Of a stretch of 64,000 nt of DNA, positions 8,505 through 16,786 are shown piece by piece. Under the pieces are notes generated by a model. It was not told the origin of the DNA and ran no database searches. It worked only from the letters and a program-made list of their open reading frames with translations. Position 1 is the stretch's first letter. Each line of letters begins with the position of its first letter. The stretch covers positions 1,116,001 to 1,180,000 of the forward strand of contig JABTUU010000002.1 in assembly GCA_015075275.1 (NCBI GenBank). Direction: 5' to 3'. This DNA comes from Anaerolineales bacterium. Lineage in GTDB: Bacteria; Chloroflexota; Anaerolineae; Anaerolineales; Villigracilaceae. Position numbers and translations under genes: made by a program.

Positions 8505-9080
8505 ATGATCTCAACCCTCCGTGGAGAAATTGCGCAAATTGAAGAGACCTCCCTCATCGTCGAGGTGGGAGGCGTGGGGTTGCGCGTCTTCGTCCCTGCG
8601 CCGTTGCGGACGCGCGTCAAAACAGGCGAAGCGGCGTTCTTGTTCACGCATCTCGTTGTTCGCGAGGACGCGCTGACGTTGTACGGATTCGAATCGCAAG
8701 CCGACTGCGATCTTTTCAACATACTTCTCGGCGTTAATGGAGTGGGGCCCAAGGTTGCGTTATCCGTTCTATCCGCTATGTCGTTGGAAGCCATCCAACG
8801 CGCGATCTTCGCCGATGAAGCGGAGTTGTTGAGCCGCGTGCCGGGCGTGGGCAAAAAGACCGCGCAGAAGATGGCTCTTCATCTGAAAGACAAGTTGAAA
8901 CCGCTCGATGGCTTGAAGCAGGTTGCCCTGATGTCCGACGCGGATTCGGAAGTCCTTGCCGCGCTGACCGCGCTGGGCTATTCCGTTGTCGAGGCGCAGT
9001 CTGCCATTCAGTCCATCCCGAAAGATGCGAGCAAAGACGCAGAAGAACGTCTCAGGATCGCGCTGCAGTATTTTCAGTGA
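8505..9080 (+). CDS. ruvA: Holliday junction branch migration protein RuvA
   Basis: A 191-residue protein with the RuvA layout: an N-terminal OB-fold (M-I-S-T-L-R-G-E-I), two helix-hairpin-helix motifs (G-V-N-G-V-G-P-K and V-P-G-V-G-K-K-T-A) and a C-terminal three-helix domain that binds RuvB. It holds four-way DNA junctions and loads the RuvB motor; ruvB is not in this window. It starts 14 bases after the inserted cassette, so the cassette has replaced its normal upstream region. Confidence 0.96.
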   Translation: MISTLRGEIAQIEETSLIVEVGGVGLRVFVPAPLRTRVKTGEAAFLFTHLVVREDALTLYGFESQADCDLFNILLGVNGVGPKVALSVLSAMSLEAIQRAIFADEAELLSRVPGVGKKTAQKMALHLKDKLKPLDGLKQVALMSDADSEVLAALTALGYSVVEAQSAIQSIPKDASKDAEERLRIALQYFQ

Positions 9081-9091
9081 TGGGAACATCA

Positions 9092-9141
9092 TCCCGCAGG
9101 GTTCGGAAAATGATTTAGTCCCGCTGAGAAACCTGCGGGAC
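9092..9141. repeat. Inverted-repeat element behind ruvA
   Basis: TCCCGCAGG (9092-9100) pairs perfectly with CCTGCGGGA (9132-9140). A smaller hairpin (GTCCCGC 9119-9125 with GCGGGAC 9135-9141) can form inside. It lies 11 bases after the ruvA stop and 15 bases before the next start. No U-run follows, so it is more likely a dispersed palindromic element than a classical terminator. Confidence 0.5.
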
Positions 9142-9155
9142 GTTTTCATTCCAAT

Positions 9156-10706
9156 ATGAACGATCACGACCTCCTCGAAACATACGAACCCGTGTTGCGT
9201 TTCGCAAAGAGCGAACGATTTTTCCCGATGGCGGTGGAGCATTATTCGGAATGATGCAGCATCCTGCCCAGCGGACCGCTCGGCGCGGCGGGGTTGCTCT
9301 TCCATTTAAATGAACCGCTTGCAACGTTTATCGGCAAACTCGAAGGCGGGCAATATTTTCTGCGCTTCATCAATGAGCCGCTTTACGACTCCGATGCGTG
9401 GGCGTGGCTGGGAGTTTCATCGGCTCTTGCAATGGGCGCGGGATATTATTTCTTCGGTTGGGCGGGCGTGGAAATTGCGTTCGCGCTCGCGTTGATCGCC
9501 GCGTTGATCCTTTTCATGCTGTCATCAACCATCCGATGGCGCATCATCCCCGCCGCGTTCGCCGTGTTGCTTTTCACCGCGCTGATGGTCGCGCCGATCT
9601 GGTTTTTTCTTCACCCCAGCGAATATATGAGCGTCGCGGTTGAATATCTCGTGCTGTTGCCTATCTATTTGATCCTGCTCTTCTATCTTTCCATCCGCAC
9701 GATGAAATTCATCTTCGATCACATTCTTCCTGAGGGACCCGGTCTCATCATGGATATGCTCTCGCTTGCCACCGAGACCATCGCGCGGAAGTCGTATTTT
9801 GAATATGCAAAGATTCTTGAAAAAGATTCACAACCTGTCTTTTACGGTCGCGTCGCGCGCGAGCAGGATGCGGAGGGGAACAACTGGACGATCCTGCAAT
9901 ATCATTTTTTCTACGCGTTCAACGATTGGCGTCTCGCCGCGAACGGGATCAATCATCACGAGGGCGATTGGGAGATGACGGCGGTCTACCTCAAAAACGA
10001 TTCGCCCTACGCCGTTTTATTTTCGCAGCACGGCGCGGGCAACATCGAATTGTGGGAGAAGGTCATCAAGGCGAAAGATAAAGATGACAAGGTTACGACT
10101 CATCCCGTCGTTTACGTGGCGTTGGGGTCGCACGCCAATTACAGCAAGCCTGAGGTGATCCGTTCTTCAAATTTATACGAAGCGGGACGCGTGCAACGCT
10201 TCCTTTATTGGACGGACGGCTTGATCCACTACCTCTTCCTGCTCTTCAACCCCAGCCAAAAAGCGCGGCAGATCGCGCTCAAAGAGTTGATCGCCAGCCA
10301 CGCGAACATCCTTGCCGAGGACGCCTTCATCTCCATGCGCGATGAAGCGGATCATTACGTCGTCAGTCTGCCAATGGAGATCGCTTCGGGCGACGGCTTC
10401 CGCCTCGGCTATCAGGGCGACAACTTGCGTGAGCCTGTGGTCAAATCCACCAGTTATCTCAAGCGCGTCATGTCTGATCGCAAAGTGACTCGCCCCTCCG
10501 TCAAAGAATGGCAGCGCGTGGTATTGAATCCCGAACCCGATTGGGTCAATTACAAAGGACTATGGGGAGTGAAAAGCGCGTTGAGCGACGAGTCCGGTCC
10601 GCCGGGACCGAAATGGGATCGCCCCGATAACTTGTTCAACGTCAATCCGCGCGTGCGGTGGGAGAAACCGCTGGAGTGGTTGAGGATGTTGGAGGGGAGA
10701 CGATAG
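9156..10706 (+). pseudogene. Membrane protein with Vps62-like C-terminal domain, interrupted by in-frame TGA
   Basis: ATG 9156 opens a frame that reads L-R-F-A-K-S-E-R-F-F-P-M-A-V-E-H-Y and meets TGA at 9252-9254 after 32 codons. The same frame then continues without break to 10706, so the full product would be about 516 residues. The part behind the TGA has four or five membrane segments (about residues 80-190) and then a soluble domain with H-H-E-G-D-W-E-M and V-A-L-G-S-H-A-N-Y, motifs of the Vps62-like family. If the gene is active in this form, translation would have to begin inside, for example at TTG 9294 (470 residues). A CGA or TGG to TGA change would explain the stop. Confidence 0.65.
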
Positions 10707-10778
10707 ATAATGGATTGTGGTTCTTTTTGGAACTTTTGTTGGTGTGTGAGCGTTTGGTAGATGTAGGACAAACGTTGA

Positions 10779-10808
10779 TTGACAAAATCTAGGGGGGGGG
10801 TATACAAT
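10779..10808 (+). promoter_or_regulatory. Promoter with nine-G spacer upstream of the atypical response regulator
   Basis: A perfect -35 TTGACA (10779-10784) is followed by TATACA (10801-10806) after 16 bases, or TACAAT (10803-10808) after 18. The spacer contains nine consecutive G (10792-10800). Changes in G number would alter the -35/-10 distance, a known way to switch promoters on and off. The regulator starts 50 bases downstream. Confidence 0.65.
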
Positions 10809-10817
10809 ATTTGTATA
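10801..10817. promoter_or_regulatory. Perfect palindrome over the -10 region, operator candidate
   Basis: TATACAA-TAT-TTGTATA is a perfect inverted repeat with seven-base arms. It covers the -10 box and the likely start region of the promoter at 10779-10808. A dimeric regulator bound here would block transcription; the product of the downstream gene is one possible ligand. Confidence 0.4.
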
Positions 10818-10857
10818 TTCAATTATTGTAAATAGACAAAAGAACGAAGTAGCGCCG

Positions 10858-11505
10858 ATGAACCCCCCAGACGAAATCACAGCGCTTGTAGCAGATGATC
10901 ACCCTCTCACGCTTGAGGGAGTGCGTTCCATTCTCGAAAAAGCCCCAGAAATAAAAATTGTGGGCGAAGCGCTGGATGGCAATGAGATCAAGCCCATGAT
11001 CGCCAAATTACGGCCGCGCATCCTGTTGATGAATCTGGTGATGCCAAATCATAATCCCATGGAACTAGGGAGATGGGTCCGAGAAAATTACCCTGATACC
11101 GCTACATTGGTTTTGACCGGGCATCATCGCGATGCCTACCTGGCAGGTATGATGCAGGCAGGCGCGGCGGGGTACCTGGATAAAACTGTACAGGCTGAGC
11201 AATTGATCGCTTCAATCCGCCTTGTGGCATCCGGAGTACATCTTTTTGATGAAGAGCAAAAAACACGGGCGCGCGCATGGCACGAGGATGTAGAGGAAAA
11301 ATGGAATCGCTTGTCGGAACGCGAAAAACAGGTGTTGCGGTTACTGGTAGAAGGGGCGAGCAACCAAGAGATTGCATCGAATCTGCACATCCGTATTAAA
11401 ACGCTTGATAAGCATCTCGAAAAAATTTATCGGAAATTAGAAGTGGATTGGCGAGCAAAAGCGGTTTTGTGGGGAAAAGAAAATATGGGGGATTTTCCGT
11501 ATTGA
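10858..11505 (+). CDS. NarL-type regulator with Asn at the phospho-acceptor site
   Basis: A 215-residue protein, paralogue of the regulator at 5939-6583. The receiver keeps the acidic pair D13-D14 and the Lys of L-D-K-T, but the acceptor position in I-L-L-M-N-L-V-M-P is Asn 59 (AAT, 11032-11034) instead of Asp. The LuxR-type helix-turn-helix (L-S-E-R-E-K-Q-V-L-R-L-L onwards) is intact. Classical phosphorylation is therefore not expected, and the protein may act constitutively, by dimerisation or through a ligand. It lies upstream of a secreted protein and an ABC transporter operon on the same strand and probably regulates them. The next 237 bases hold no other gene. Confidence 0.9.
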   Translation: MNPPDEITALVADDHPLTLEGVRSILEKAPEIKIVGEALDGNEIKPMIAKLRPRILLMNLVMPNHNPMELGRWVRENYPDTATLVLTGHHRDAYLAGMMQAGAAGYLDKTVQAEQLIASIRLVASGVHLFDEEQKTRARAWHEDVEEKWNRLSEREKQVLRLLVEGASNQEIASNLHIRIKTLDKHLEKIYRKLEVDWRAKAVLWGKENMGDFPY

Positions 11506-11742
11506 CCTTTGATATAAGAATGTCTATGATGAGTACAGAAACGAACAAAGCGCTCTGATGGAACAGGTATGGATTTCTGTAATCGAAAATGGAAACCCTC
11601 TACACGATAATTGCCGCACTGACTTCCCCCAAAGATGTTCAAGGAGGCGCTTATTGACAAATACGACTGCTGTAATATCAGAATTGGTTGTAAGGATGCT
11701 GTTTCGACAAAACAGTCTTTCATGGTCAAAAAGGAGATCAAA

Positions 11743-12132
11743 ATGCTAAAAAGAAAATTAGGCGCTGGGCTTTTGCTTGCCCTTGCTGTTTCGCTCATTG
11801 CGTCGCAAGTGTTTGCAGGGCAAATATTCTTTAACGTGATAGTTCCAAAATTTGGAGGAACTGCTAACACAGATGTCACAACAAAAAACACGACTATGCA
11901 ACAGTGGGAGGTTTCAAGTATTGCGGTAGGCAATAACTATACAGTAAGTTTTCGACCGTATAGTGGATCTGGCGGCGCTGTTGGTAGTTGGGTGAATGGA
12001 ATCACAGGATCGTACATTAACGCTCCGTATAGTCCTTCCCAATCTGTGGGTGCGCTGATTTATCTCAAGGTAAAAAACCAGCCTCTTACCAGAGTCAATG
12101 TGCAAGTGAGTGGATATTTCAACTCTCGTTAG
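11743..12132 (+). CDS. Small secreted protein (DUF2712-like)
   Basis: A 129-residue protein from ATG 11743, set by AAGGAG at 11731-11736 six bases upstream; the frame can be extended to 11635, but that would bury the signal. Residues 1-25 are a clear Sec signal peptide ending V-F-A-G. The mature part of about 104 residues is rich in Gly, Ser, Thr, Asn, Tyr and Val and includes V-G-S-W-V-N-G-I-T-G and V-Q-V-S-G-Y-F at the end. This resembles small exported DUF2712-type proteins found beside bacteriocin-type ABC transporters in Firmicutes, but the match is from memory. It could be a bacteriocin-like or surface-acting peptide. Confidence 0.65.
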   Translation: MLKRKLGAGLLLALAVSLIASQVFAGQIFFNVIVPKFGGTANTDVTTKNTTMQQWEVSSIAVGNNYTVSFRPYSGSGGAVGSWVNGITGSYINAPYSPSQSVGALIYLKVKNQPLTRVNVQVSGYFNSR

Positions 12133-12171
12133 GGATTCTGTGTTTGTGTGGCAACTGATGTTATGCGCTGC

Positions 12172-12216
12172 TCCGAAGGCGTCGTTGCAGCGATGCCTTC
12201 GGAACATTATCATTTT
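12172..12216 (+). terminator. Hairpin behind the secreted protein gene, probable terminator
   Basis: TCCGAAGGC (12172-12180) pairs perfectly with GCCTTCGGA (12195-12203), with a 14-base loop and the T-rich sequence ATTATCATTTT afterwards. The weak U-tract suggests partial termination, which would make the secreted protein more abundant than the transporter encoded downstream. Confidence 0.5.
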
Positions 12217-12277
12217 AACCGTGCCTCCTGCTGGGCATTGATGACATACTCAAAGAATATAGTTCAATCGTTGAGTT

Positions 12278-12292
12278 GTTGAACTGTTCAAC
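12278..12292. promoter_or_regulatory. Palindrome before the ABC operon, operator or RBS-occluding hairpin
   Basis: GTTGAAC-T-GTTCAAC is a perfect inverted repeat that ends one base before the GAGG ribosome-binding site (12293-12296) of the first permease gene. An upstream pair, GTTCAA (12262-12267) with TTGAAC (12279-12284), allows an alternative structure. The site could be bound by a regulator or could fold so as to limit translation. Confidence 0.45.
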
Positions 12293-12300
12293 GAGGTCTA

Positions 12301-13125
12301 ATGAATTCATACAATGATTCCGTGTTTGCTTTTAAAGAATTCTTCCATGCGATATTTGGTAAATTGTTTATTACGCCTCTCATGATAAGTCTGGCTTTGC
12401 TATTCTTAGGGTTGAGCCAGAATTATCCTCTAGACCCCACTTCGCCGCCCGGTTGGCACCCTGCTTATTTCAATGCTTACGATGCTTGGCGTTCTGCAAT
12501 ACCAGTTTTCGTTTTATTTGCGCCTCTGGCGGCAACTATTCCTTATGCAGACTCTTATCTTAGAGACCGGGATCAAGGTTTTGCACGTTATATCCTGCTT
12601 CGTATGACACATCGTCGTTACCTAATTAGCAAATTCGTAATTAATGGACTTGTTGGAGGGCTCGCGGTAGCGCTTCCCATGATCGTGTTTTTCGGCTTTA
12701 CATTGGCTGTATATCCACGCACATTGCCGCCTTTATCTGGAACGCCGTATTCAGAGGAATGGATGAGGTCCCCCGGTTTTCTTGGTGCTATTTATGTTTC
12801 ACATGCTAATATCTATATTCTTGCCCGTATCACCCTCGGATTTCTATTTGGTTTTATTAGCGCTTCTCTAGGAATGGCGGTTTCTCCTTTTGCGCGTAAT
12901 CGTTATGTTGTTCTCGTGTTTCCATTCATCTTCTCTGAGGTTTATAGTTTTATTTTTGCCATTGTAGGATTTCCAGCATGGTGGTTTGGTTATGTGTTGG
13001 CGCCCGATCTTGTGTTAGATACAACTGCCGTAACCACGCTGTTACCGCTGGGAATCATCTTTTCTCTAAGCACGGTAAGTGTATTTGGGTTTGTTAAAAA
13101 ATATGATAACTTTAAATTATATTGA
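12301..13125 (+). CDS. ABC-2-like membrane protein 1 of peptide/ABC module
   Basis: A 274-residue protein with about six membrane segments. The loop after the second segment reads R-D-R-D-Q-G-F-A-R-Y-I-L-L-R, the coupling-loop style of ABC-2 type permeases that contact an ATPase. It starts the four-gene unit that ends with the ATPase gene at 15588 and is preceded by GAGG and by a palindrome. Similar permease-like proteins accompany bacteriocin export and self-protection ATPases. The substrate is unknown. Confidence 0.7.
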   Translation: MNSYNDSVFAFKEFFHAIFGKLFITPLMISLALLFLGLSQNYPLDPTSPPGWHPAYFNAYDAWRSAIPVFVLFAPLAATIPYADSYLRDRDQGFARYILLRMTHRRYLISKFVINGLVGGLAVALPMIVFFGFTLAVYPRTLPPLSGTPYSEEWMRSPGFLGAIYVSHANIYILARITLGFLFGFISASLGMAVSPFARNRYVVLVFPFIFSEVYSFIFAIVGFPAWWFGYVLAPDLVLDTTAVTTLLPLGIIFSLSTVSVFGFVKKYDNFKLY

Positions 13126-13160
13126 GAGAAAATTCCAGCTTGTAAAACGGTAGTTCATCC

Positions 13161-13997
13161 TTGATTTCAACTCGCAATATTCTAACAAGTTATTTTTTAC
13201 CTGAACGCATATTAAAGCGTCGCTGGCTGATACCATTTGTCTTTATAACTTTACTGACTTTGCATCATGAAAGCGTTGCGTTGATGGCAAGACAACAAAT
13301 CGGCGCTTCTATCAACGCGTGGGATGTTGTGATGGACCTCTTCAACAGTAGGCTGTCAGTCCACCATGGATTAACCAATCTGTTAATCTTTTTAGTTAGC
13401 GATATTGCTTTGTTTGAAGAATTAGATCAACTCGCCCTGTTGAGGGCGGGTTCTCGATGGCGATGGTTCCAAGTTCAAGTCGGCGGTGTCTTCGCAACAG
13501 TAGGCCTGTATGTTGCATTAATAGTTGTGATTGTTTTGGGTATCACGGTTACAACTATTCCATGGAGTTTAGTATGGAGTCCAGCCGCAATGTCAATCCT
13601 GAACCGACAAGGTTTACCCGCTAACGGATACCTCGCGCTCTCGCCATTACCCACTGTATTGTTCATGTTGACGCTCCTAGGACTAGCATGGATTGGAATA
13701 AGCGTTGTGGTGAGCGCTATTACACTCATAACTCAAAAATCCATTTTTGGTTTTGCGGCTGGTTTGGCTCTTAACTACAGTACGTTAATCATCTGGCTTA
13801 ATGATATTCACTCCCCACTTTTAGACGCGATTTGGTTTCATCAGCGAATGTTTTTGTGGCATACTGATGTTACAGGCTCACTAATTGGTTTGTTTACCGA
13901 GTCCGTGTTGTATTGGGCTATATGGGTTACTATAAGTATGATTGGTTTGTGGAGCGTTTGTCGAAGCATCAGCATTTTCCGAAAAAATTCAACTTAA
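13161..13997 (+). CDS. Membrane protein 2 of peptide/ABC module
   Basis: A 278-residue protein from TTG 13161; no better start is visible and the Shine-Dalgarno is poor, which suggests coupling to the gene 35 bases upstream. It has about six hydrophobic segments and a loop with L-A-L-L-R-A-G-S-R-W-R-W, comparable in position to the coupling loop of the preceding gene. It is not close to a family I can name. It is probably a subunit of the same transporter. Confidence 0.6.
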   Translation: MISTRNILTSYFLPERILKRRWLIPFVFITLLTLHHESVALMARQQIGASINAWDVVMDLFNSRLSVHHGLTNLLIFLVSDIALFEELDQLALLRAGSRWRWFQVQVGGVFATVGLYVALIVVIVLGITVTTIPWSLVWSPAAMSILNRQGLPANGYLALSPLPTVLFMLTLLGLAWIGISVVVSAITLITQKSIFGFAAGLALNYSTLIIWLNDIHSPLLDAIWFHQRMFLWHTDVTGSLIGLFTESVLYWAIWVTISMIGLWSVCRSISIFRKNST

Positions 13998-14024
13998 CGA
14001 TTTGCTTGCGATGGATCACCCTAC

Positions 14025-14912
14025 ATGTCGCCGATTTTAAAAACTTGGCGTTCGTTTGTCAACACAATAAGGTGGCATTTTGCCTTCATAAACCAACAGC
14101 GCGGATGGCTTGTGGTCGCTGTCGTTTTTCATTTTCTGTGGGGAATTTTTAATGGTCGTCAAATTCTGGCAGTGAATTTATTACTGCTTAATTCTCACCG
14201 ACCCTATGTTGGCGATGGTGTATTTTTGGCATTCTCGGGGCCATCGCTGGGTAACGATAACTTAACAACACTGTTGGCGTGGTTGTTGAATAAAACTTTC
14301 TTCATAATGTTGATTAGCGCCCTTATCAATGGCCAATTGCATGAGTATGATTATATCGTTATGCTCATGGTAAGATCGCGCCGTATTTGGTGGCTTGGTA
14401 TTGTTGTGACAGTTATCCTTGTGGCTGTTGGTTATGTAAGTCTTGTAATTTTGGCAACCCTTGGAGGTGTGGCGACTCAGTTAAGATGGGATTCTCAGTT
14501 AAGTTCTTTTTTTGTCGATCAGGGCGTTTGGCAAGCCGCCTCCGCTATGTCGCTCACACAGGCGATCGTTTCGGTTTTTGGGCTGACAGTTTCATCATTA
14601 GCAGTTATAGGGCTTATCCAGGCGCTCGTTGCATTATTCAGACATCGAACTATTTGGGGAACATTAACTATCTTAACTCTGGCTCTGGTTGCTTGGGTTG
14701 TTGGTATGGGAGAGAATGCGTTCGTTTGGCAACAATGGCTGCCTGAAGTGCAGTCAATATTGAGCAGACATTTTCCCTTCGAACCACGGTTGCCCAATTT
14801 CACGCTAACTATGTCTTTGGCATACAACTCCTTGTTTGCCGTCACTTTGTTGGTAATGGGTTCTCTATTGTTACGCACTTTCGATTTTTTAGGAGCGCAC
14901 AATGATAATTAA
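14025..14912 (+). CDS. Membrane protein 3 of peptide/ABC module
   Basis: A 295-residue protein with about six membrane segments and a loop Y-I-V-M-L-M-V-R-S-R-R-I-W-W that again matches the ABC-2 coupling-loop position. It overlaps the ATPase gene by 11 bases, so the two are translationally coupled. Three distinct membrane proteins with one ATPase suggest a complex that is heteromeric, or two alternative transporters sharing one motor. Confidence 0.65.
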   Translation: MSPILKTWRSFVNTIRWHFAFINQQRGWLVVAVVFHFLWGIFNGRQILAVNLLLLNSHRPYVGDGVFLAFSGPSLGNDNLTTLLAWLLNKTFFIMLISALINGQLHEYDYIVMLMVRSRRIWWLGIVVTVILVAVGYVSLVILATLGGVATQLRWDSQLSSFFVDQGVWQAASAMSLTQAIVSVFGLTVSSLAVIGLIQALVALFRHRTIWGTLTILTLALVAWVVGMGENAFVWQQWLPEVQSILSRHFPFEPRLPNFTLTMSLAYNSLFAVTLLVMGSLLLRTFDFLGAHNDN

Positions 14913-15588
14913 TAAAACAGAAAGTATGTTAACGCCGACAAATTCATCTCTTCCTGCTGTAACAGTGACCGATGTGTCAAAAAAACTTCGAGGGCGTCAG
15001 GTGCTCGAAAATATCAATTTACTTGTAGGTGTAGGCGAAACCGTTGGCATATATGGCGCAAACGGCTCCGGGAAGTCCATGCTTTTGCGCGTAATTAGTG
15101 GACTGGTGTTGCCGGACACGGGAACAATAAATGTTTTTGGGAAGTATATCGGGCGCGATACTGAGTTCCCATCAGAGTTGGGAGCATTAATTGATGGTCC
15201 GGGTTTCCTGTTGGATTACACAGGGAAATATAACCTGGAATTACTCGCATCGATCCGTAATCATGTATCCAAAGCAGAAATTAGGAATGTTATTGAACGT
15301 GTCGGCTTGAGTCCGGATGATAATCGCCCGGTAAGGGCGTATTCGACTGGAATGCGTCAAAGATTGGGGATTGCTCAAGCAATACTTGAGAATCCAAAAC
15401 TTGTTTTGCTAGATGAGCCGACGAGCGCGCTTGATTCGGATGGAACAAAACTAATTCATGACTTGCTTAGAGAACTTCAAGTTTCTGGAATTACCATCAT
15501 TCTTGTTAGCCATAAACCAGATGAAATTAAGGATCTGTGCTCTCGTATTTATGAAATGCAAGCCGGTTTGATAATGCCGCGAGCATAA
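14902..15588 (+). CDS. ABC transporter ATP-binding protein
   Basis: A 228-residue nucleotide-binding subunit. The Walker A is G-A-N-G-S-G-K-S, the signature is Y-S-T-G-M-R-Q-R-L-G-I-A-Q, the Walker B is L-V-L-L-D-E-P-T and the switch His is in V-S-H-K-P. The short form with G-M-R-Q-R resembles ATPases of drug or bacteriocin self-protection systems (CcmA type). It hydrolyses ATP to drive the membrane proteins encoded just upstream. It is the last gene of the unit; the next gene is convergent. Confidence 0.93.
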   Translation: MIINKTESMLTPTNSSLPAVTVTDVSKKLRGRQVLENINLLVGVGETVGIYGANGSGKSMLLRVISGLVLPDTGTINVFGKYIGRDTEFPSELGALIDGPGFLLDYTGKYNLELLASIRNHVSKAEIRNVIERVGLSPDDNRPVRAYSTGMRQRLGIAQAILENPKLVLLDEPTSALDSDGTKLIHDLLRELQVSGITIILVSHKPDEIKDLCSRIYEMQAGLIMPRA

Positions 15589-15657
15589 TATTTTCCAACG
15601 AAAAGAAAGTGCGAATAGATTTATTGCGAGAATGCCGTGGTAGGCCTATTTACTTCT

Positions 15658-16605
15658 TTATTTTACGTTTCTCCACCTCGCATACACCGCCTGCGACAAC
15701 AACCTCCCCGCGCTTTGCTCGCGCGTGACCAACTCTCCGCTTTCTACTTTTCCGCTAAATCCCTTCATCATATCGTCCATTGCTTGTGCAATATGAATTG
15801 CCGAGGCACGCACTGCATAAATTGTCGTGACGACAAACAGCGGGTTATCGCTCAAACATTCGCGGCAGGCTTCCAATAAATTCGGCAAAGATTTATACAC
15901 TTCCCACACTTCGCCTTTCGGTCCGCGCCCGAATTTAGGCGGATCAAGAATGATGCCGTCATACTTCACGCCGCGCCGCGCTTCGCGTTGCACGAACTTC
16001 AACGCGTCATCCACGATCCAGCGGATAGGCGCATCGCTCAACCCCGATAACGCTTGATTCTCACGCGCCCAACTCACGGACTTCTTCGACGCGTCCACGT
16101 GAGTCACCTTCGCGCCAGCCGATGCCGCGGCGAGAGTCGCCAACCCTGTGTAGCCGAATAAATTTAAAACGTTTACTTCTTTGCGTTCTTCGCGCGCTTC
16201 GCGGTTAATTAAGTTCGCAAACCAATCCCAATGAGAAGCAACTTCGGGAAAGACTCCAAGATGCCTGCCGGGAGTTGTCATCACTTTAAATTTTAGATCG
16301 CGCTGAGCGGGGGCGCTGTGCTTGTCGGCGCCGTAGCCGAAGCGGGGGAGCGGGTAATTCATCGTCCAATGCTCATCCAATTTCTTTTTCGCATCCCAAT
16401 GCCCGCCGCTCTCCTCGCCCGTGGAAATAAACACCGCATCCGCGTTCTTCCACTCGGAGATCAACGCGCGCTTCCACATCGCCTGCGACTCGGGACGCGC
16501 AAAAACATATTCGCCGAATCGTTCCAGCTTCAACCCGTCGCCGCTGTCGAGCAGGGCGTAATCTTTCCATCCAGCAGCTTCAAGTAGTGTGAATGACTTT
16601 TCCAA
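15658..16605 (-). CDS. SAM-dependent methyltransferase (RlmI-like)
   Basis: A 315-residue class I methyltransferase. The SAM-binding motif is V-L-N-L-F-G-Y-T-G followed by the acidic V-D-A-S, and the catalytic-site motif is L-D-P-P-K-F-G-R-G. This pattern is typical of enzymes that modify rRNA cytosine or similar bases. The usual N-terminal PUA domain of RlmI is absent; instead there is a beta-rich region of about 110 residues. The start is TTG 16605, with GGAGG at 16615-16619. It diverges from the mraZ operon. Confidence 0.85.
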   Translation of the reverse strand: MEKSFTLLEAAGWKDYALLDSGDGLKLERFGEYVFARPESQAMWKRALISEWKNADAVFISTGEESGGHWDAKKKLDEHWTMNYPLPRFGYGADKHSAPAQRDLKFKVMTTPGRHLGVFPEVASHWDWFANLINREAREERKEVNVLNLFGYTGLATLAAASAGAKVTHVDASKKSVSWARENQALSGLSDAPIRWIVDDALKFVQREARRGVKYDGIILDPPKFGRGPKGEVWEVYKSLPNLLEACRECLSDNPLFVVTTIYAVRASAIHIAQAMDDMMKGFSGKVESGELVTREQSAGRLLSQAVYARWRNVK

Positions 16606-16687
16606 TTTTCCAATCCTCCAAAGTTACACATAATGCAATCTAACTAATTCTGTGATTCATTTTCTCGTATCTTGCTGTCAGTTGCTG

Positions 16688-16723
16688 TTTATCGCTCTCT
16701 AAACGGCTTGAATAAGCGATAAA
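16688..16723. repeat. Nine-bp inverted repeat in the divergent region before mraZ
   Basis: TTTATCGCT (16688-16696) and AGCGATAAA (16715-16723) are perfect complements 18 bases apart. They lie between the methyltransferase start and the mraZ promoter, an operator-like position. Confidence 0.4.
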
Positions 16724-16750
16724 GTAGGTTACAGAAATGCGTTAAAAACC

Positions 16751-16778
16751 TTGATTTTTCCCTCGAAAGGCGTATAAT
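16751..16778 (+). promoter_or_regulatory. Sigma-70 promoter of the dcw operon
   Basis: TTGATT (16751-16756) and a perfect TATAAT (16773-16778) are spaced by 16 bases. Transcription would begin near 16785, giving a leader of about 70 bases before mraZ. Confidence 0.75.
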
Positions 16779-16786
16779 ATGGTGCA

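Noticed and set aside
11653..11680. TTGACA-based promoter before the secreted protein gene
   Set aside because: The -35 box is perfect, but no -10 box lies at a suitable distance (TAATAT is only 13 bases away).
11635..11742. Upstream extension of the secreted protein gene
   Set aside because: A good Shine-Dalgarno and an immediate signal peptide support ATG 11743; the extension is Cys-containing and would bury the signal.
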